From Palsa-661 sp035535015 (lineage in GTDB: Bacteria > Actinomycetota > Acidimicrobiia > Acidimicrobiales > UBA8190), in the NCBI GenBank assembly GCA_035535015.1, contig DATLQU010000011.1, positions 124,001-188,000 on the forward strand: a stretch of 64,000 nucleotides of DNA. The letters run 5' to 3'. Every line of letters starts with the position of its first letter. Position 1 is the stretch's first letter. This document shows, piece by piece, positions 33,805 to 41,841 of this stretch. The position numbers and the translations under genes were made by a program. Below the pieces are notes generated by a model, which was not told the DNA's origin, ran no database searches, and saw only the letters and a list, made by a program, of their open reading frames with translations.

Positions 33805-34725
33805 TCAGTCCCCGTGATCGAGGTGAGCCAGAAACGCCCGCGACCAGGCCGTCAGATTGCGGGGCACGAAATAGCCGGACTCGTCATTGATGACTTCCCA
33901 GTGCTCGGCCACGTCTTCCACGGTCGGCAGTCCATCGGGGTGGAGGTATCCCTGGGTGGAGGCGACGAAGATGCGGGCAAAGCGGCCGGCCCCGGCGGTA
34001 TAGATCTCACCGCTCACCGGGCAGTCCTGGTGGGCCAAGAAGGCGGCCATGGGGGCGACGAGCTCGGGCGCCATGGACGTCGCCAGCGGATCGCCGGTGG
34101 TGCCGTCGACGTCCTCACCGGCCATGCGGGTGAAGGCAGCGGGGGCGATGCAGTTCACGGTGATGCCGTGCCCGGCTCCGGCCAGCCGGGCGCTGCGCAT
34201 CAGCCCCACCACCGCCGCCTTGGCGGTGGCGTAGGACGTGTTGTCGGGGAGGCCGAGCATCCCGGTGGACGTGGTCAGGACGACGCGGCCGTAGTTCTGG
34301 TCCACCATGTGGGGCCAGGCGGCGCGCACGGTGTGGAAGGAGCCGAATACGTGCACGTCCAGGTGCCGCTTCAGGTTTTCCGCGTCCACCAGAGGAAGAC
34401 CAGACCAGCGTACGATGCCGGCGTTGGTGATGAGGACATCGATCCGCCCAAAGTGCTCGAGTGCGGTGTCGATGAGGGCCGTGGCCCCGCCCTGGTCCGC
34501 CACGTCGCTGCCGTCGGCGACCGCCGCCCCGCCGGCCGCCACGATCTCGTGGGCCACGGCGGCGGCGGGCTCGTGGTCGGCGCCGTCACCTTCCATGGAG
34601 CCGCCGAGATCGTTGACCACCACACGGGCGCCGCGCGCGGCCAGCAACATGGCGTAGGCCCGGCCGATCCCACGGCCGGCCCCGGTGACGACGGCTACGC
34701 GGCCATCGAAGGAAAGTGAAGTCAC
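33805..34725 (-). CDS. SDR of the 17-beta-HSD4/MFE-2 type
   Basis: A 306-residue SDR from the GTG at 34725. VAVVTGAGRGIGRAYAMLLAARG is followed by VVVNDLGGSMEGDGADHE, the NDLGG signature of the dehydrogenase domain of peroxisomal multifunctional enzyme 2. ITNAGIVRWSG, LTTSTGMLG and YATAKAAVVGLMRS (YxxxK) complete the site. The family oxidises 3-hydroxyacyl-CoAs, including bile-acid side-chain intermediates. The C-terminal extension beyond the SDR core is also found in MFE-2-like bacterial proteins. It follows an amidohydrolase by 43 bp and is probably co-transcribed with it. Confidence 0.88.
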   Translation of the reverse strand: MTSLSFDGRVAVVTGAGRGIGRAYAMLLAARGARVVVNDLGGSMEGDGADHEPAAAVAHEIVAAGGAAVADGSDVADQGGATALIDTALEHFGRIDVLITNAGIVRWSGLPLVDAENLKRHLDVHVFGSFHTVRAAWPHMVDQNYGRVVLTTSTGMLGLPDNTSYATAKAAVVGLMRSARLAGAGHGITVNCIAPAAFTRMAGEDVDGTTGDPLATSMAPELVAPMAAFLAHQDCPVSGEIYTAGAGRFARIFVASTQGYLHPDGLPTVEDVAEHWEVINDESGYFVPRNLTAWSRAFLAHLDHGD

Positions 34726-34768
34726 CCGCTTGCTGTCGCTCGAGATGGAAACGGCCGAGGGACCGGGC

Positions 34769-36016
34769 TCAGGCGGGGACCGGTGCGGTGAAGCCCAGCA
34801 ACCCTCCGAGGGTCCCGCCCACGATGGCGGCCCGCTCATCGGCTGGCAGGTCGGCGAACTGGGTGGCTATGAGCTCCCGGCTGCCGCCAAAAGTCCCCTC
34901 GGCGTGCGGGTAGTCGTTGCCCCACACGATGGCCGACACGCCGGTGATGTGACGGGAGGCCACCGCCACGGGGTCGTCCTGGAACGACACGTGAAACTGG
35001 CGATGCACGTACTCGCTCGGCTTCAGCGGGTATGGCCACTTCTCGTTGAGGCGGAACAGCTGAGCCATGTTCGGCTGGTCAGTCGCCGGACGGTTCTCGT
35101 CCCAGTGGCCGAGCCACCAGTCGGCGTCCTGGCCGATGCCGGTGACCCAGCACTTGTCCATGGCCCCGACCAGCGACGCCAGCCAATGGGCGTTGAATTC
35201 GATCAGTGCGAAGTGCAGGTCCGGGTAGCGATCGGCCACGCCGCCCCCGATCAGCTCGCAGATCACCTGCTGCGGCACGATCGTGCTGTAAATGCACTGG
35301 GTGATCATGCGCTTGGACGCCGATTTGGCGGTCATCGGTTTCTTGACCTGGGCGGCGTTCTCCATGACAACCTTCAGCGTGGTGGACTCCGGGTCATTGA
35401 CCTTCACGCCGCCGGTCTGAGTGTGAATGAAGACGTGCACGCCGTTGGCCTGGGCTGCCGACCAGATCGGGTCGTAGTCGGGCGAGTAGTACGGCTTGGG
35501 CGGCACCGCCGGCAGGAGGACGGCCCGGAATCCGGCGGCGGCGACGCGCTCGATCTCGGCTACGGCGTCTCCGACGTCGGTGATGGGGACCGGCGCCGTG
35601 GGAGCTATGCGTGAGAAGTATGGGGTGAAGCGCTCGATGATGTAGTCGTTGTAGACGCGGGCGTGCGCCATCGACAGCTCATGGTCGTCGGAGTAGAGAC
35701 CGAACAGCGACAGGTTGGGGTGCATGACGGCCACGTCGACGCCGTCGAAGTCCATGTCCTCGAGAATGATTTCGGGGTCGCCTTCCGGCATCCGCGCGCC
35801 GCCCGTCTGGCGGTAGCGGGAGATCGTCCAACCATCGAACCCCGGCGTGTGCAGGCGCCGGAACACCCGAGCCCCTCCTTCGACGAGGGGCTCGATCTCG
35901 AAGTCCTCCTCCCACACGCCACGGTCCCGCAGATGGGCCGGCAGCCGGGTCGTGAACAGATCGGTGGGCTCCAGGACGTGCCCGTCGGCGGAGACGACCA
36001 ATTCCTTTTGCGTCAT
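34769..36016 (-). CDS. Amidohydrolase 2-family metal-dependent hydrolase
   Basis: A 415-residue member of PF04909 from the ATG at 36016. The N-terminal motif is VVSADGHVLEPTDLF (Asp-x-His), HTQTGGVKV near residue 220 supplies the middle His, and VWGNDYPHAEGTF near 370 supplies the late Asp/His block. It is about 45% longer in its middle than the ACMSD prototype. The variant motif suggests a single metal and decarboxylase or hydrolase chemistry on a pathway intermediate. It is divergent from the cyclase-family gene, with a TetR-like dyad at 36107-36120 in between, and is followed by the MFE-2-like SDR. Confidence 0.87.
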   Translation of the reverse strand: MTQKELVVSADGHVLEPTDLFTTRLPAHLRDRGVWEEDFEIEPLVEGGARVFRRLHTPGFDGWTISRYRQTGGARMPEGDPEIILEDMDFDGVDVAVMHPNLSLFGLYSDDHELSMAHARVYNDYIIERFTPYFSRIAPTAPVPITDVGDAVAEIERVAAAGFRAVLLPAVPPKPYYSPDYDPIWSAAQANGVHVFIHTQTGGVKVNDPESTTLKVVMENAAQVKKPMTAKSASKRMITQCIYSTIVPQQVICELIGGGVADRYPDLHFALIEFNAHWLASLVGAMDKCWVTGIGQDADWWLGHWDENRPATDQPNMAQLFRLNEKWPYPLKPSEYVHRQFHVSFQDDPVAVASRHITGVSAIVWGNDYPHAEGTFGGSRELIATQFADLPADERAAIVGGTLGGLLGFTAPVPA

Positions 36017-36106
36017 GCCCGCTGGCCTTTCTGCGCCGTACCTGTGCCCGGCAGGGAGGACGAGGACGTGTCGCGCGTCGGGCACCGACCCTCACGGGCA
36101 TGATAA

Positions 36107-36120
36107 ACCAACCGGTCGGT
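36107..36120 (+). promoter_or_regulatory. TetR-type operator ACCAACCGGTCGGT
   Basis: A 14-bp inverted repeat with one mismatched pair (ACC-A-ACCGGT-C-GGT) lies between the divergent amidohydrolase and cyclase genes, where TetR-family operators of the form ACCGACCGGTNGGT are common. Which regulator binds it is not known. Confidence 0.45.
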
Positions 36121-36166
36121 ACAAGCAACGGACCGAGCAAGCGCAGAGGCAGGAGAGGGACCAGAC

Positions 36167-37222
36167 GTGGCGAAGCGGTGGATGCAGCGGCCGTCCGGCT
36201 CGACGTGGGGTGACTGGGGCGACGACGACGAGCTTGGACGGATCAACCTGCTCACGCCGGAAAAGGTGCTCCAGGGTGTCCGCGAGGTGGAGGCCGGTCT
36301 CAGCTTCTGCCTCAGCCTGCCCCTCGACTTCCCCGGTGGCACGGCGCTGAACCAGCGCCGCCCGCCTCCGGTGCTGGCACCCACCGAGGACATGCGGGGC
36401 AACGCCGGCACCTTCTACAACGTGCACATGAGGGACATGGAGGAGGGTGACCCGAAGTACGTCGACGTGTGGGTCGACGACGTGGTGACCTTGTCCTTGC
36501 AGTACTCGACGCAGTGGGACTCACTCGCCCACGTCGGTGCCGAATTTGACGCCGATGGCGACGGCGTCGAGGAGGCCGTCTATTACAACGGCTACCGGGG
36601 CGGTGTCGACCTGGTCGGGCCCATGCCCGACGCCCGGGGCGACGGGGGCCGCCACCTCTGTTTCGCCCACCATCTTGGTCTCGAGCACATGGCCGCGACC
36701 GGGGTGCAGGGGAGAGGGGTGCTCGTGGACCTGGCCCATCATCTCGGCCACGATTGGCGACCCGTGAATTTGCAGACTCTGCAGGACGTCATGGCCGCCG
36801 ACGGCGTTGTGGTGGAGCCAGGCGACATGCTGCTGCTGCATACCGGCTTCGCCACCAAGGTGCTCGAGTGGAACCGGGAGCCCGACCCGGTGCAGATCCA
36901 CCGCATGTGCACGTCCCTCGACGGCCGAGACCCGTCGCTGCTCGAATGGATCGCGCAGTCCCAGATATCGGCGCTCGTGGCCGACAATTACGCCGTCGAA
37001 GCACTCATCGGCAGGGACAAGGACCCCAGCCGCCACTCGTTCCTCCCCGTGCACCACTTGTGCCTGTTCCGTCTGGGCGTCCCGTTGGGGGAGATGTGGT
37101 ATTTGCACGAGCTGGCCGGGTGGCTGCGGGCCCATGGCCGGAGCCGGTTCCTGCTCACAGCGCCGCCTCTGCGTCTACCCGGCGCCGTGGGGTCGCCGCT
37201 CACCCCCGTGGCCACCGTCTGA
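36167..37222 (+). CDS. Cyclase-family (kynurenine formamidase-like) protein
   Basis: A 351-residue protein of PF04199. Family members carry HxGTHxDxPxH. Here the aligned segment is QYSTQWDSLAH (about 113-123), keeping Asp and the last His but with Gln in place of two His. A downstream His block (CFAHHLGLEHM and DLAHHLGHDW) may supply other ligands. The variant is recurrent in larger actinobacterial members of this family, so it may still bind a metal. Lactone or amide hydrolysis of a ring-cleavage product would suit the location. The start is a GTG after AGGAGAGGGA. The last 48 bp overlap the convergent monooxygenase gene. Confidence 0.82.
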   Translation: MAKRWMQRPSGSTWGDWGDDDELGRINLLTPEKVLQGVREVEAGLSFCLSLPLDFPGGTALNQRRPPPVLAPTEDMRGNAGTFYNVHMRDMEEGDPKYVDVWVDDVVTLSLQYSTQWDSLAHVGAEFDADGDGVEEAVYYNGYRGGVDLVGPMPDARGDGGRHLCFAHHLGLEHMAATGVQGRGVLVDLAHHLGHDWRPVNLQTLQDVMAADGVVVEPGDMLLLHTGFATKVLEWNREPDPVQIHRMCTSLDGRDPSLLEWIAQSQISALVADNYAVEALIGRDKDPSRHSFLPVHHLCLFRLGVPLGEMWYLHELAGWLRAHGRSRFLLTAPPLRLPGAVGSPLTPVATV

Positions 37223-38860
37223 CGAGGAGTCAGCCGACCGCGACAGTCGGAAGGCCTGGTAGTCGTTCGTCACCACCTCGTCGATCATGGCGAAGAGCTT
37301 CGGTCGGCCTCCGGAGTTCAAGAGGTACTTCTTGGGCTTGCCCGGGATGTTGGTACCGAAGTAGTAGCTGCTCTCGCCGAACGTCGACTTGGCCGCGCCC
37401 CGGTCGATCATGGCAGTCCACCGTTTCTCGGCGGCGGGGTCAACCTCGATGGAGTCGTAGCCCCGGTCGCGCAGGTAGACGAGGGTGTTGGTGACGAAGT
37501 CGACCTGGTCGCCGTTGTATCGGGGGTTGTTGCCGGCGGCGGCGTGGGGGCCGCCCGGGAAGAAGAGGTTGGGGAAGCCGGCCGTCTGGATGCCGAGGAA
37601 CGTCTTCGGCCCCTCCGACCAGTGCTCGGCGAGCGTCAACCCACCGCGTCCCACGATGCCCATACGCAGCAGGGCGCCGGTGCCGAAGTCGAAGCCCGTG
37701 GCCCATACCACGATGTCAAACGCGCACTCACCGTTCGTCGTCTCGATCCCCGTGGTCGTCATGCCCACGATCGGAGTCTCCGATAGGTCGACGAGGGACA
37801 CGTTCGGTTGGTTGTAAGTCTCGAAGTACCGGGTCACGAACGGTGGTCGCTTCTCGCCGAATCGGTGGTTCTGGGGGATGAGCTTCTCGGCCGTGGCGGG
37901 ATCCCGTACGATGCCGCGCACCTTTTCGGCAATGAACTCGCACCACTCCGCATTGGCCCGCTCGTCGAACATCACGTCGGTGTAATTGCAGATGAGCTTC
38001 GAGAATCCGGGGCTCCTCCACATCTTCTCGAAGAAGGCCCGGCGCTCCGCCGGCGGGTCGTCGGTGGAGGCCCGGTCGTGGGGCAGATGCAGGAACCCGG
38101 CCGGCGACGTGTCGAGGATCTCCTTGATGGTCTCGAACTCGGCCTGCAGTTGTGTCTGTTCCTCCGTCGTGATGGGTCCGTTGTTGAGCGGCGTGCACCA
38201 GTTCGGCGTCCGCTGGTACACGGTGAGCGAGGTGGCATCCTCGGCGATGAGCGGGATGATCTGCACGCCGCTCGAGCCGGTGCCGATCACCGCCACCCGC
38301 TTGCCCCTGAAGTTGACCGGCGTGGTCGGCCAGAGACCGGTGTGGTAGGACTCACCTCTGAAGTGGTCACGCCCCGAGACGTCGGGGAAGTACGGGACCG
38401 ACAGGACGCCGGTGGCAGCCACGAGGAACCGCGCCGAGATGGTGTGGCCGTCGCCGGCGGTGAGCGTCCATGTCCCCGATGTCTCGTTGTAGACGGCGGC
38501 CGTGACCGGTGCGTTCAGGCGGATGTGACGGTGCAGGTCGAAGCGGTCGACCACGTGGTTGAGGTAGAGCTCGATCTCGGGCTGCTCGGCGAAGTGCTCA
38601 CACCACCGCCACTGCTGGAACAGCTCCTTCGAGAAGAGATAGGCATAGGTGTAGCTCTCCGAGTCGAAGCGGGCCCCGGGGTAGCGATTCCAGTACCAGG
38701 TCCCCCCGACCCCCCCGCCCGCCTCCCACAGCCGCGCCGAGAATCCGGCCTCCAGGGCACGGTAGAGCTGGTATATGCCGGTGATGCCGGCGCCGACGAC
38801 GAGGACGTCGACATCGGGAGCGCGGGGACCGCCGGACGGGAGCCCGGTCGGCGGCGTCAC
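37175..38860 (-). CDS. Baeyer-Villiger-type flavin monooxygenase
   Basis: A 561-residue class B flavoprotein monooxygenase from a GTG at 38860. VLVVGAGITGIYQLYRAL (about 18-35) binds FAD and GGTWYWNRYPGARFDSESYTY follows. FRGESYHTGLWP matches the Baeyer-Villiger fingerprint FxGxxxHxxxW. VAVIGTGSSGVQIIP binds NADPH, and DIVVWATGFDFGTGALLRMG lies near the C-terminus. It should insert oxygen next to a ketone to give an ester or lactone, a classic ring- or side-chain-opening step. It is divergent from the Rieske/P450 operon across a perfect palindrome at 38972-38985. Longer upstream frame extensions lack start signals and are not coding. Confidence 0.92.
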   Translation of the reverse strand: MTPPTGLPSGGPRAPDVDVLVVGAGITGIYQLYRALEAGFSARLWEAGGGVGGTWYWNRYPGARFDSESYTYAYLFSKELFQQWRWCEHFAEQPEIELYLNHVVDRFDLHRHIRLNAPVTAAVYNETSGTWTLTAGDGHTISARFLVAATGVLSVPYFPDVSGRDHFRGESYHTGLWPTTPVNFRGKRVAVIGTGSSGVQIIPLIAEDATSLTVYQRTPNWCTPLNNGPITTEEQTQLQAEFETIKEILDTSPAGFLHLPHDRASTDDPPAERRAFFEKMWRSPGFSKLICNYTDVMFDERANAEWCEFIAEKVRGIVRDPATAEKLIPQNHRFGEKRPPFVTRYFETYNQPNVSLVDLSETPIVGMTTTGIETTNGECAFDIVVWATGFDFGTGALLRMGIVGRGGLTLAEHWSEGPKTFLGIQTAGFPNLFFPGGPHAAAGNNPRYNGDQVDFVTNTLVYLRDRGYDSIEVDPAAEKRWTAMIDRGAAKSTFGESSYYFGTNIPGKPKKYLLNSGGRPKLFAMIDEVVTNDYQAFRLSRSADSSSDGGHGGERRPHGAG

Positions 38861-38971
38861 GGTTCTGTGCTGTCGTGCGGCGCCATGTCGTCGTTCTGTC
38901 TCCGGCGGTTCGTGCGTGAAGGGGCCCCCGTGCGCGAACCTCGTATGCGAGAATCGGAATTGGCGTTTCCT

Positions 38972-38985
38972 GTACCGATCGGTAC
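38972..38985 (+). promoter_or_regulatory. TetR-type operator GTACCGATCGGTAC
   Basis: A perfect 14-bp palindrome between the divergent monooxygenase (start 38860) and Rieske (start 39023) genes. The core is the same as in the operator at 18032-18049, so both promoters may answer to one regulator. Confidence 0.6.
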
Positions 38986-39022
38986 GATAGCCGCTTGAGG
39001 CAGGCGTGTGGGAGGGGTGGAG

Positions 39023-40384
39023 ATGGCGATCGTGGACCGGAAGTGGTCGGCGCTCCCCGTACCCTTCGCCGTCGAGGTCCCCGACCGGGTGCCGAAGGAG
39101 CGTTACTACGACGCGAGCTTCTTTCAGCTTGAAGCCGAGCTGCTGTGGTCCCGGGTCTGGCAGATGGCGTGCCGGTTGGAGGAGATCCCCGAGCCGGGTG
39201 ACTTCGTCGAGTACGAGATCCTCGACCAGTCCGTCGTGGTTGTGCGAGCCGAGGACATGTCGGTGCGCGCCTATCAGAACGCATGCCGCCATCGCGCGGT
39301 GAAGGTCGTCGAGGGCCGGGGCACCCTCAAGTCGGGGTTCACCTGCCCGTTTCACGGGTGGTGCTACGGCCTCGACGGTGTCAACACCTTCGTGTCGCAG
39401 TCGCGGATGTTCTCCGAGCACAACCTCGAACCCGGCGACATCGACCTAACGGCCGTCCGTTGTGAGACGTGGGGCGGCTGCGCCTGGATCAACCTCGACG
39501 AAGGTGCGCCGCCGCTGCGCCAGTACCTCGAGCCCATCTCCGGCATCCTCGACGCCTGGAAGGTGGAGTCGCTGCAGACTGAATGGTGGTATGCGTGCCG
39601 GCTGCCCGCCAACTGGAAGCTGGCCCAAGAGGCATTCGTCGAGCAATACCACGTGCTGGAGACGCATCCGCAGCTGCGCCTACCCGGACGCTATCCGTCG
39701 CGTGAGGGGGGGTTCGACCCCAAGGTGTTCGTGGAATCCGAGCTCGAGTACCTGCGCCTCATGAGCGAAGGCATGTCCGGCATGGTGCACGCCAGCGACG
39801 TGCGCATCGCCGAAAGCATGGCCGACATCGAGTTGCCGGTCGATCCCAAGCTGGCGATGGACCTCTGGAATCGCACTCTCAACGACGAGGTGGTACGTCA
39901 GCACCGAGAGGCGGGTCACGACATGCCCGACATCAACCAACTTCAGCAGCAGGGGATCAACGAGCCGATGGCTTACTGCTTCCCCCACTACTTGGTCCTT
40001 CCCATGTACAGCAGTGCCTCCGCCTACCGCTTCCGGCCGCTCGGTCCCGAGGAGACGCTCATGGAGATCTGGTCGCTCACTCGCTTTCCCGAGGGCACGC
40101 AACGGCCCCGACCCACTCCGCCCGAGGTGTGGGACAACGACGATCTCCGATGGCCGCCGATCCCGGCCCAGGACTTCTCCAACCTGTCCCGGCAGCAGCG
40201 TGGCCTCCATGCCAAGAGCTTCCGGTTCATGCGTCTGTCGGAGAGAGGTGAGGGTCACATCTCGAACTATCACCGCATGATCGACGGTTTCCTGGCCGGG
40301 CTGGCCTGGGAGCGGCTGCTGCCGGCCATGCGTTCGATCAACGTGCACCCGCTCGAGATGCCGGTGCTCGACCTTCAATTCTGA
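39023..40384 (+). CDS. Rieske non-heme iron oxygenase, alpha-subunit type
   Basis: A 453-residue oxygenase from the ATG at 39023 after GGAGGGG. The Rieske cluster ligands are Cys88-x-His90 and Cys108-x2-His111, with 17 residues between the pairs. The mononuclear iron His pair is in EQYHVLETH (His210, His215). It hydroxylates or dihydroxylates a hydrophobic or aromatic compound and needs a reductase; the KshB-like gene at 48648-49721 is the only candidate in the window. No beta subunit follows, as in KshA-like one-component terminal oxygenases. It leads an operon with a SnoaL remnant, a P450 and an LLM oxidoreductase, all overlapping. Confidence 0.9.
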   Translation: MAIVDRKWSALPVPFAVEVPDRVPKERYYDASFFQLEAELLWSRVWQMACRLEEIPEPGDFVEYEILDQSVVVVRAEDMSVRAYQNACRHRAVKVVEGRGTLKSGFTCPFHGWCYGLDGVNTFVSQSRMFSEHNLEPGDIDLTAVRCETWGGCAWINLDEGAPPLRQYLEPISGILDAWKVESLQTEWWYACRLPANWKLAQEAFVEQYHVLETHPQLRLPGRYPSREGGFDPKVFVESELEYLRLMSEGMSGMVHASDVRIAESMADIELPVDPKLAMDLWNRTLNDEVVRQHREAGHDMPDINQLQQQGINEPMAYCFPHYLVLPMYSSASAYRFRPLGPEETLMEIWSLTRFPEGTQRPRPTPPEVWDNDDLRWPPIPAQDFSNLSRQQRGLHAKSFRFMRLSERGEGHISNYHRMIDGFLAGLAWERLLPAMRSINVHPLEMPVLDLQF

Positions 40385-40569
40385 TGGGCGGTACCACCAC
40401 GTTCGCCGAAGTCGCCGAGGAGGTCCGAGCCGTCCGGGCCGTCTACACCCAGGCGCTCGACGGGCGTACCGATGACGTGGTCGCCACCTTCTGCCCGGAC
40501 GGGGGGTGGCGATTCCACCGGAGGGCCGCCGCCTTCGTGCAGCCGGAATCCCGACGGGAGGCAGGATGA
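40384..40569 (+). pseudogene. SnoaL/NTF2-like N-terminal remnant
   Basis: A 61-residue frame whose start overlaps the Rieske stop and whose stop overlaps the P450 start. Residues 6-42 (FAEVAEEVRAVRAVYTQALDGRTDDVVATFCPDG) look like the first helices of SnoaL-like proteins. The beta-sheet part is missing and the tail (GWRFHRRAAAFVQPESRREAG) does not resemble the fold. It is probably a deletion remnant kept because it couples translation of the flanking genes. A functional small peptide cannot be excluded. Confidence 0.5.
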
Positions 40570-41840
40570 CCGACTTCGACAGTATCGACTTCTTTCGCGA
40601 CGAGTCGCTCGTCGCCGACCCCTATCCGTACTACGACTTCCTGCGCAGCCGGTGTCCGGTCCGCCGTGAGAACCATCACGACGTAATGATGGTCACCGGT
40701 TACGAGGAGGCACTCGCCGTCTATCACGACCCCGGCCTGTTCTCCTCGTGCAATTCGGTGACCGGCCCGTTCCCCGGCTTCCCTGTCCCCCTGGAGGGCG
40801 ACGACGTGAGCGACCTGGTCGAGCGCTACCGCGACCAGTTGCCCATGAGCGACCAGGTCATCACCTTCGACCCCCCGAAGCACACCGACCACCGGGGCCT
40901 GCTCATGAAGCTCCTCACCCCGGCGCGCCTCAAGGAGAACGAGGCGTTCATGTGGGAGTACGCCGACCGTCAGATTGACGAATGCATCGACGCCGGGAAG
41001 TGCGAGTTCATCTCGGAGTTCGCCAGTCCCTTCGCCATGCTCGTCATCGCCGACCTGCTCGGGGTCCCGAAAGAGGACCATGCACTGTTTCGCAAGAATC
41101 TCAATCGGACGAGCGGGCTGGGCAGCACCGGTGACGACACATTGGCCCACAGCCCACTCGAGTTCCTCTACTCGCAGCTCTCCATGTACGTCGAAGATCG
41201 CCGACGTGACCCGCGTGGCGACGTCCTGAGCGGCCTGGCCACGGCCACCTTCAAGGACGGATCGGTCCCCGAGGTCATCGACGTGGTCCGGGTGGCGGCC
41301 AACATCTTCGCCGCTGGGCAGGAAACGACCGTGCGTCTGCTGGCGGCGTCGCTTCAGTGTCTCGGCGATCTTCCGGACCTGCAACGACAGCTGCGTTCCG
41401 AGCGCCAACGGATCCCGAACTTCGTGGAGGAAATGCTGCGGTACGAGGGCCCGGTAAAGGGCGACTTCCGCCTGGCCCGCCGGGCGATCACCGTCGGAGG
41501 GGTAGAGGTCCCGGCCGGTACCACGGTGATGGTGCTCAACGCCGCGGCGAACCGTGACCCTCGTAAGTTCGAGCATCCCGACGTGTTCGATCCCGACCGT
41601 GCCAACTCCCGCCACCACATCGCCTTCGGCCATGGTGTTCACGTGTGCCCCGGGGCGCCGCTCGCCCGGGCCGAAGGCCGGGTGAGCCTCGAGAAGCTGC
41701 TCGACCGCATGGCCGATATCCGGATCTCGGAAGCGGCCCACGGTCCGGCCGCCGAACGGCGCTACTCGTACGTGCCGACCTACATCCTGCGGGGGTTGAC
41801 TCGCCTACATCTCGAGTTCACGCCCGCCCCCGGGAGATAG
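40566..41840 (+). CDS. Cytochrome P450
   Basis: A 424-residue P450 with an ATGA start overlap. I-helix AAGQETTVRLLAA, K-helix EEMLRYEGPV, haem loop FGHGVHVCPGAPLARAEGRV with Cys361. It is a close paralogue of the P450 at 23361-24605: both share an SSCNxVxGPF segment, the tail RISEAAHGPA-x3-RRY, and an ending PTYxLRGL. The operon position, between a Rieske oxygenase and an LLM oxidoreductase, suggests an oxidative sequence on one substrate. Ferredoxin genes are not seen nearby. Confidence 0.92.
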   Translation: MTDFDSIDFFRDESLVADPYPYYDFLRSRCPVRRENHHDVMMVTGYEEALAVYHDPGLFSSCNSVTGPFPGFPVPLEGDDVSDLVERYRDQLPMSDQVITFDPPKHTDHRGLLMKLLTPARLKENEAFMWEYADRQIDECIDAGKCEFISEFASPFAMLVIADLLGVPKEDHALFRKNLNRTSGLGSTGDDTLAHSPLEFLYSQLSMYVEDRRRDPRGDVLSGLATATFKDGSVPEVIDVVRVAANIFAAGQETTVRLLAASLQCLGDLPDLQRQLRSERQRIPNFVEEMLRYEGPVKGDFRLARRAITVGGVEVPAGTTVMVLNAAANRDPRKFEHPDVFDPDRANSRHHIAFGHGVHVCPGAPLARAEGRVSLEKLLDRMADIRISEAAHGPAAERRYSYVPTYILRGLTRLHLEFTPAPGR

Positions 41841-41841
41841 A

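Noticed and set aside
38861..39421. Extension of the monooxygenase frame to 748 residues
   Set aside because: The extension is antisense to the Rieske gene and would cross the palindromic promoter; the flavoprotein fold begins just after 38860.
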